Shown here piece after piece: positions 57,260 through 64,000 of a DNA stretch of 64,000 bases (position 1 is its first letter; each line of letters opens with the position of its first letter). Position numbers and translations under genes: made by a program. Below the pieces are notes generated by a model that worked only from the letters and a program-made list of their open reading frames with translations, did no database searches and was not told the origin of the DNA. The stretch covers positions 62,001-126,000 of the forward strand of contig JAEUBA010000075.1 of NCBI GenBank assembly GCA_018257865.1. The letters are read 5' to 3'. This stretch comes from Stereocaulon alpinum (Eukaryota > Ascomycota > Lecanoromycetes > Lecanorales > Stereocaulaceae).

Positions 57260-58167
57260 GTCTACGCTTGTATAGAGATATCTCGGAGTAGTGTAGGGTT
57301 CAAGAAGGAAAGCCGATGATGGAAAAGTCGTTGATGTGCTGGTACTTGGTGTGGGAGGTCAAGCTTTGTAAAAATACGTGAAAGCAAATACGATTCTGGT
57401 GTTTAGATTATCCTAAGGGCTGGCCCAAGAGAACATCAAAAACATGATTACTGGGACGTTGAATTGACGGGAGCCACCTGGTTCCGACACATCTGCATAC
57501 GTTGGTATGCTCCCACGATGCCTAGTATGGCTTTGACTAGCTGGTAACAAAGAGAGGTTGCATCTAAACATCATATAAACCATAGACCGAAGTCAAATCG
57601 AGCGAGAAAGTACTCTCTATACGAAAACTTGATTGACAAGACGCATCGCCACAAACATGACCCGTGGTATGACAGGACACTAAATGAAGAGAATGTCAAC
57701 TAATGCTTCCTATTCCTCAAGGGCGCTAGCAGAACCCAAAGTACTCCATTGAACCAGTAACTTTCCAGCTAAGTTAAACCGAAAAGCCAAGAGAGCCGTT
57801 CCACAAGGCTGTAGAAATCTTACCGTCTTCTGTAAGAATGTTTTACAAGGAAAGACATTGCACGCAAGTAAGTAATGGCTCAAATTATGCGAAAGTATGG
57901 GGTATGTAACCGTGGGCTGATCCATCATGATGAGCATTTAGATTTAATTCAGCATTGAGAAGACGATAGCAATGCAAATCCAGATACTTCTCCTCAGACT
58001 CCATGGACTGTCTCTTTCAAAGACATGAAAAGGGAATACAGAGGGGACTCTCGTACAATGATGGTGGTTCATGCTCAATCCTTGATCTATACCATGGCAC
58101 CCTCGGTACGAGATTACCTCTTGCTGCCAGTAAGTAAACGTCATACGTCGTATACATGCCACATGCC
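57260..58167. other. Intergenic between convergent genes
   Basis: About 900 bp of 3' flank for the secreted-protein gene and the DUF7703-type gene. No gene or repeat was recognised. Confidence 0.5.
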
Positions 58168-59610
58168 TCATGCCTCAGTCACGGTCTTGAACCATGGGAT
58201 CTCCAGTACCGCTTTGCTCCCTTTTTCCCACATATGCACGCCAATCTCCTCATCTTCTTCCTCTACAACATTATCCTTCCTCTTTCCTGGGAAGCGTCTC
58301 TTGATTGCGCCTTCTGCCCGAGTCGTTTTCTCCTTATCAGATTCTCTGACTCCATGCCTGTTTCCTCTCAGCGAGGGCGGCGAAATTTGCATTGTCTCCT
58401 CGGAAAAGGTCCGGCTAGGCTTCGCACGGAATGACTCTGTGGGCCGCTTGTTCGAGGTCCTGTCTTCAGATGAACAGCTGATTGAGAGATCTGGCTCACC
58501 CCTAACGTTCTCATTGTTGACCCATAGGTGATCACCAAAGTCATCTCTATTGGTAGAATGGTTGCAACGTTGTTGTTGCATCAGTTCATGATTCTGTATT
58601 CCGCTGGATGATGCCGCTGGGGGTCGGTGCGACTTGGATAGCACCGGAGAGGGCACAGTAATGTGAGCCGAGTCCGTCGAGCCTGACTTGATGTCAGCGC
58701 TTTGAGTGTGACTCTGTGTTCGGGGGACAATGGTAGGTTTGTCGTTCCACTGACGACACCCGACATGGAAGTCGCCTCCGGTTGACGGGTGATGATATCT
58801 CCTCTCCTCGAACGACTCCTTCCGTCGACCGCGGGCTGCGATGGCCATGAGCTGGTTCAAGACAACGAACTCGAGCTTCAATTTCAGGGCATAGCTGAAC
58901 GTCTGCATTGGATGGCTGATACCCAATTGGTTGAGGTATACTAATATGACGATGACCATATCACAAGTGATGATGATGACGTTTACGTAGATGACGTCTA
59001 CCAGGACACGGCGTTGTCGAACGGTAGGCTTGAAGCTCAATATTTCAAGCAAAGACCAGATATAGATGCCACTGACAGCAGATTCAACCAGCGTAAAGCC
59101 TATCTGGGTGTAACGCTCGACAATAGCATCCCGCGGTGACCAGAGCGAAGAGACTCTGGCATCGATATCGTATCCTGGCCAGACGACAATCCAGCTAGGC
59201 AGGATGAGCCACACCAGCGTTGATAATATCATGATTAGAACCCCACGCTGTATCCTATGGCTCTGATTGACTAGGTGGAGCCTGGAGTAGAGGACCAGAA
59301 GTTGCGCAGGAGCATAGATGGTCCAGCTGACCAACATGAGCGTGGTATAAAGAGGCCACACACAACCTGAACTAGGTACCATATACTTGATTACCACGGC
59401 AATGGCATTGACGGCAACAGCCAATATACCAAGTGTCATGGCCCAGTAATATAAGCCTTTTCTTTTCTGGAAGACGCGCCATATCCCAACGTTGGAATCT
59501 AATACGATATATAAGGTTATAGCAATAAAGGCAACCGCAGCCGAATTCTCTCCTGGCTTCCACGGTGGAGGTTGGGACTCCGCAACGGCGTACGGCGAAT
59601 AGGAGCTCAT
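58168..59610 (-). CDS. Seven-helix fungal membrane protein (DUF7703-like)
   Basis: An intronless gene of 480 aa with ATG at 59610. About seven membrane helices span residues 25-255, with conserved-looking loops: YIVLDSNVGIWRVFQKRKGLYYWAM, APAQLLVLYSRLHLV, YTQIGFTLVESAVSGIYIWSLLEIL and the VNVIIITCDMVIVILVYLNQL helix. This order is that of the fungal DUF7703 integral membrane family, whose biochemical role is unknown. Residues about 265-480 form a hydrophilic Ser/His/Arg-rich cytosolic tail with no domain. A receptor-like role has been suggested for such proteins only by topology. Confidence 0.75.
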   Translation of the reverse strand: MSSYSPYAVAESQPPPWKPGENSAAVAFIAITLYIVLDSNVGIWRVFQKRKGLYYWAMTLGILAVAVNAIAVVIKYMVPSSGCVWPLYTTLMLVSWTIYAPAQLLVLYSRLHLVNQSHRIQRGVLIMILSTLVWLILPSWIVVWPGYDIDARVSSLWSPRDAIVERYTQIGFTLVESAVSGIYIWSLLEILSFKPTVRQRRVLVDVIYVNVIIITCDMVIVILVYLNQLGISHPMQTFSYALKLKLEFVVLNQLMAIAARGRRKESFEERRYHHPSTGGDFHVGCRQWNDKPTIVPRTQSHTQSADIKSGSTDSAHITVPSPVLSKSHRPPAASSSGIQNHELMQQQRCNHSTNRDDFGDHLWVNNENVRGEPDLSISCSSEDRTSNKRPTESFRAKPSRTFSEETMQISPPSLRGNRHGVRESDKEKTTRAEGAIKRRFPGKRKDNVVEEEDEEIGVHMWEKGSKAVLEIPWFKTVTEA

Positions 59611-60956
59611 TACGGTGGCAGTCCTGTGTATTGATTAAGGCGAAGGAAGTTTATTATAGATGATCCAGAGGCCTGAATGTTCACAGCTTCAAGTCGTCAA
59701 TGGAGTAAGTGGGAACGTGGACGATAGAAGGGGGTTACTCGGAATTCGGCAACAAGCAGCTCACACGTGGGACGAGGGCAATTCGAAACTGAGCCAACAA
59801 GAAGCGGGAACTGAACATAGATATGAGAGAATGGACGCGTGCCTAATACAGGACAGGACAATATCGCGGGATGGCAAACAGTCATATGACATGATGTTTC
59901 GAATGCAGACACTATCAGCATGTAAGAGACACGCAGGTTCCAGAAAAGCAAGGAAAACTCCTTGACCATTAAGAATTCGATGCATTGATACACGGGACAG
60001 ACACACACACCTTCAGCGCAATAGGGGGTAACATGAGTCCCTGGACCTCCCTACAAGAAGTCTCCCTGTTGCGGCGAGGATACCGTACCACTACAACGAC
60101 GCAGTCGACAGATTGGAAAGAAGAGGAGCTGAGTAATAACAAGCCACTCTATCAACGGGGATCATAGTCAAGATGCTCTGATGGATGATTGCCATTCCTG
60201 GTCAACCTGTGAGATATTTTCTGCAACAAATGGCTCCGCGAAAGCTCGCCGAGTTTCGGAGTCCATCGGCTCGTGTTACCCTACTGTATGTTAAGCGTAG
60301 CCCGTGACACTGTTGGGGGCGGCAACGATCAGAACAAACGTGATTGGCATGACCATGAGGTACGGTGATGGTCCGGTCCAGTAAGGTAGTTCTAGGTCAA
60401 TGTAGATTGTTCATGGAGGTGTGCTCTTTAATTGCATCGTGATTTCCAATCCCCAGAGGCGGACCATCGAATAACGAGGCCTGAAGAGACATGTGCGACA
60501 CGGATATTCTATGTAAATTCTGTTGGAGGGTTACCCAGTGTCGTGTACCCCCAGTTGCTCATGCTTAATGACGCCAAAACCGTTTCCTCCATTTTGCGCA
60601 CCAATTGTATACTTGGAGCATTGTCTATCTGTCAGGGCAAGCTTTTCCGGAGTCCAAGGAACCCCACGTCATGCCCTGACAAAACCTGTACAGATTAGAC
60701 ATCGGACACACATAAGCGAAGCTGCAGTAATAATACTTTGTTTGTAAAGCCTCGAGTATACTCACCTAGTAGTAAGTGCCCCCCACCTTCTTGGACCCTT
60801 CCTGGCCCTTGGAACTATTTGCCAAGCAAAAAGCAAGATGCTCACACGAGTCCCTTCCCGTTCTAGTAACCAATGGGTGCAGGCACCTCGTGATCTCTAC
60901 GAATGTCCAAGCACTGCTTTAAGCATTGACTTGCTCAAGGACATAAATATACTGCA
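59611..60956. other. Intergenic, divergent promoters
   Basis: 1.35 kb between the DUF7703-like gene and the ethanolamine kinase gene, holding only short frames. Confidence 0.5.
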
Positions 60957-62455
60957 ATGGAACCCCGACAGATATCTTCACCATCCAATGACCCAGCCCT
61001 CACAATGTCCTCCACTAGTACGAACGCTGCCGTTTCCAAGGACCTTCGACACATACCTCTATCCTACAACAATGCCGACTCTCAGACTTCAGCTTTGCGG
61101 CTAGTCTTGACGCTCTTTCCAGAATGGGAGCATGACGAGGGCAAGATTGAGTTTATTCGTTTTACGGATGGCATCACAAATACTGTGGGTTAGATTGGAC
61201 GGAGAGGTCTCATTCAGTTGTTGTGCACCGAAATGGCTAAGTTTCGATGCTAGCTGTTGAAAGCTGTGAAGCGGAGGCCTGGCTACACGGAAGAGCAGAT
61301 AGACAACGAAGCTGTGCTGTTACGAGCGTATGGGAAGGGGACCGAAGTCCTTATCGACAGGGAGAGTAGGTTGATGGTCCTGCTTGCCATCCGATCCATC
61401 AGACCATCCATTGACAGCTATTGCCGTGAACAGAAGAAGCCACGTCCCACTCTTTGCTTTCCCGACACAAGCTCGCTCCTCCGTTGTTCGCCCGCTTTCA
61501 GAACGGTCTTATTTATAGGTTCATTAGGGGCCGGGTATGCTCCTCCCAGGACTTGACAACTGAGCCAGTTTGGCGAGGAGTAGCCCGCAGGCTTGGGGAA
61601 TGGCACGCGACCTTACCCATAGTGGCGGCAGGAGAAACAGCGGTTGTCAAAGACGCAGTAGAAGTGCCACTTACGACAACTATTCCACCGTCACTACCCT
61701 CTCTAGATAAGATCAACGCCATCACACCAGGGAAGCCAACTCCCAACGTCTGGACGATCATGCAGAAATGGGTGTTCGCGCTACCAACAATAAGCGAGGC
61801 AGAAATACAATGCAAGGAGGTACTGCAGCAGGAACTCGAACGCACTGTATCCGAATTGGGTGACACGCCTGGCCTGGGCGGCAATGGGGTACGCCAATAA
61901 CTCATGACAACAACAGTCTCAGATTGACTACTAACATATCCCATCTAGCTGGTATTCGGCCATACCGACCTCCTCAGCGGGAACGTCATAGTACAACCTC
62001 GCTCAGCAGCAGACAAAGACTCCCCAATCGAAACCGTAGCCTTCATCGACTACGAATACGCCGTACCCTCCCCCGCAGCCTTCGACATAGCAAACCACTT
62101 CGCCGAATGGGGTGGATTCAACTGCGACTTCAATTTCCTCCCAACCCGCTCCGTACGACGAAAATTCATCGCAGAATACATACAAAGCTATGCGTCTCAC
62201 ACCATGCTTAGAGACCAAGAAAACGTCGCCTCAAGGCTTTATGACGAGATTGATATGTTTAGAGGCGTTCCTGGGCTGTACTGGGGTATATGGGCGCTCA
62301 TACAAGCCACTATATCGCAAATCGATTTCGACTATGCATCGTATGCGGAGGTCAGGCTGGGGGAATACTGGGCCTGGAGAGCAGAGGAGGATGGGAGCCG
62401 GGCGAAGAAAGGCGAAGAGAAGCCTTTGAGGGAGAGGAGGTGGGCGGAAGAATAA
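60957..62455 (+). CDS. EKI1: Ethanolamine kinase (choline/ethanolamine kinase family)
   Basis: Exons 60957-61184, 61254-61365, 61434-61888 and 61949-62455 (introns 69, 68 and 60 bp) give 433 aa; the in-frame ATG at 61005 would give 417. Hallmarks appear only after splicing: FTDGITNT-LLKAVKR, VLIDREKEATSHSLL, LAPPLFARFQNGLIYRFIRGR, the catalytic loop GHTDLLSGNVIV and the metal-binding FIDYEYAVPSPAAFDIANHFAEW. The enzyme phosphorylates ethanolamine with ATP, the first step of the CDP-ethanolamine route to phosphatidylethanolamine, in the cytosol. Downstream of the catalytic loop the protein keeps the usual WGIWALIQATISQIDFDYASY block. Choline kinase activity cannot be excluded. Confidence 0.92.
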
Positions 62456-63090
62456 TTGGAAATTAGGTTTCGGTCTTTGGACAGAGGTCTCAACACCTCG
62501 CAGGTGGATGGATAATGAAAGTGGAAATAGGAAAAGACATAGCTTCCTCTATACATATAGGTTGGACTTGAGTGTTTTTTGCATTGCGGAGGCGTTTGTC
62601 TTCAACGACGTGCACAAACCCCATAGGTTCAGTGGCTACAATGATGAGATGAAAAGACGCAGACGATTGTCGAGCTAAGAGTAAGCGGATTTACATGAAT
62701 TCATTAACCTTGATCTGGATCCCACAGTGGAAAACTCCTTTCTGAAATGTACAGACCCTTCGTAACAGGATTGCATTGTTGGAGTTCCAAAGAATATGGT
62801 TCGGCTGAATTAATTACCAATATTAAAAACCCTAGCCGCTATGCCTTTTGTATGTCGCAAGTTGCGGATTTCGCTATGCAAGTGCTCGCTGCAAGGTGTG
62901 TTGAAAGGGACCATTAACGCCATGCGAACGCCAGCAGAGTCATCACTAACCGATAGTTTGAAAGCAACCTTGCAACTCCCTTTTCTGGGCTCTAGTTTTA
63001 CCCCAGTACCCGTTCATGCGCCATTTTCAATTTGTATCTATACCGTCTCTTCTGCGCATTGAGCCGTTCTCTTGACTTCCAACCTTACGG
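62456..63090. other. Intergenic between convergent genes
   Basis: About 630 bp of 3' flanks; no gene or repeat was recognised. Confidence 0.5.
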
Positions 63091-64000
63091 TCACAGGATC
63101 CTACCCTTTCCGAGGTCGACACCTCCGACCCACCAACCGCCTGCCTTGACAATTTCCGTCACAGTCATGATCTCACTTTCCTCTTGCGGTGCATATACCA
63201 TGACGAATCCCGAGGGTAAGAGACGTCTACCGTGGATCGAGCAACCGGCTAGTGGATGTCTCTCGCCCCATCCAGAAGCGATGACGAGTGCTGCGTCTAG
63301 AGGGTGCAGGGTCATGTGCATGCTGGAATCCTAGTCAATGGGAAATCAAATATGTTAGTTTGACAAAAACATATCTGGAAAAGGTTGACGAAGAGTGAGC
63401 GACTCCAGTTGTTTATTTCAACAGAGCTCTATCAAGCAGGCACACTACAAGCCTTTGATGCCAGATCTCAAACGCAAGTAGCCCTGATGCAAAGAAGGTC
63501 TCGATGGCAGCAGAATACGAAAGTCTAAACTTACCGAAGCATGTAGATGGCAGATTTCTCCAGTATCCTGGCAGGTAGGATTCAGATGGCTAGGAGCTGG
63601 ATGTGCTGTGGCACTTTGTGAAACAGACTGGGCACAAGGAGATAAGAAGAGAGCCAGGCCATGCTTTTCGAAGCAAGAGTTCCCTTCTCGTAACAGGGAT
63701 GGGTACCCCGCCGCTAGATTGTGAAAAGCTTTTCGCAGTGCTTGGTGTAGATTCGGCGAGCATTTTTGGTCCAGCTGGCGGTGTGGAGCTATTCCAGCTG
63801 TCACAGGACGAGGACCTGAACGCTGTGGTAGTCGACTCAGGTAGCTTCCTTGTGGACAAGTAGGAAGAGCTAGAGATGGAGGCTGAAAGGGGTCTCTAAT
63901 GGTGAAGAGCCGCAGATAAGTGACACGCAGATACCCGGCGAAGGTACTCGGAGTGCCGCCTGGTCCAAGGGCCAGGAAGGCATGATAGTCTTTGAGGATG
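63091..64000 (-). CDS. Luciferase-domain (DUF5519-like) protein, 5' end outside window
   Basis: Two exons, 64000-63535 (open at the window edge, frame phase set by ATC at 63999) and 63330-63091, with a 204-bp intron (GTAAGT...GACTAG). The joined protein reads LKDYHAFLALGPGGTPST, YLRVTYLRLF, LRKAFHNLAAGYPSLLREG, then EICHLHAS-DSSMHMTLHPLDAALVIASGWGERHPLAG, LPSGFVMVYAPQ and IVKAGGWWVGGVD. These blocks match the fungal 'luciferase domain' / DUF5519 family, many of which have an N-terminal membrane segment that would lie beyond this edge. The reaction is unknown despite the family name. The splice junction falls inside the most conserved block, which supports the model. Confidence 0.85.

Noticed and set aside
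1..64000. tRNA, rRNA, CRISPR or intact transposon
   Set aside because: No cloverleaf with A and B boxes, no direct-repeat array with spacers, and no transposase or reverse-transcriptase frame was found by eye; a tRNAscan or RepeatMasker run would settle it.

Overview
This window is nuclear DNA of a filamentous ascomycete (Pezizomycotina). The genes are eukaryotic, with mostly short introns (about 45-130 bp, GTRNGN...YAG, clear CTAAC/CTAAG branch sites). They include several typical filamentous-fungal families: a Zn(II)2Cys6 regulator, DUF7703- and DUF7730-type proteins, a Tgl-like patatin protein and a PTS1-tailed acyl-CoA dehydrogenase. I cannot fix the class with confidence; Leotiomycetes or Dothideomycetes would fit. 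Exon joins were made by eye from splice sites and family knowledge, without RNA evidence.

Layout. 1-4.8 kb is gene-poor and holds at most decayed coding pieces. 4.9-14 kb is accessory/metabolic: a secreted GH43 glycosidase, an unknown gene, a patatin/Tgl-like protein whose catalytic residues are gone, a Rossmann-fold NAD(P)-binding protein and a Zn2Cys6 transcription factor. 14.9-39.8 kb is a dense housekeeping block: a small disordered protein, UTP3/SAS10 (ribosome biogenesis), TSC10 (sphingolipid synthesis), GLE1 (mRNA export), SSD1 (RNA-binding translational repressor), a membrane-anchored charged protein, SURF4/ERV29 (ER cargo receptor), DPP III, the SCY1 pseudokinase and a mitochondrial-type branched-chain aminotransferase. 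41.4-46.4 kb has an MFS drug/polyamine-type transporter and an acyl-CoA dehydrogenase with a peroxisomal C-terminus. 46.5-49.5 kb is gene-poor with a DUF7730-like pseudogene. 49.5-55.5 kb has MAK21/NOC1 and a ClC chloride transporter. 56.7-64 kb has a small secreted cysteine protein, a DUF7703-type membrane protein, ethanolamine kinase and, running off the right edge, a luciferase-domain (DUF5519-like) gene.

How the genes relate. No biosynthetic cluster, transposon, CRISPR, rRNA or convincing tRNA was seen. Gene order looks like ordinary fungal mesosynteny: divergent pairs sharing short promoters (UTP3/TSC10, about 132 bp; patatin/Rossmann protein, about 336 bp) and convergent pairs (MAK21/ClC, DPP3/SCY1, GLE1/TSC10).

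No clearly undescribed multi-gene system is visible. The observations most worth a second look are the patatin/Tgl-like protein that lost both catalytic positions (Ser to Ala in GTATG, and no DG motif), a GC-AG intron in the aminotransferase, a PTS1 (SKL) tail on the acyl-CoA dehydrogenase that appears only after splicing, and a nonsense-interrupted DUF7730 gene.
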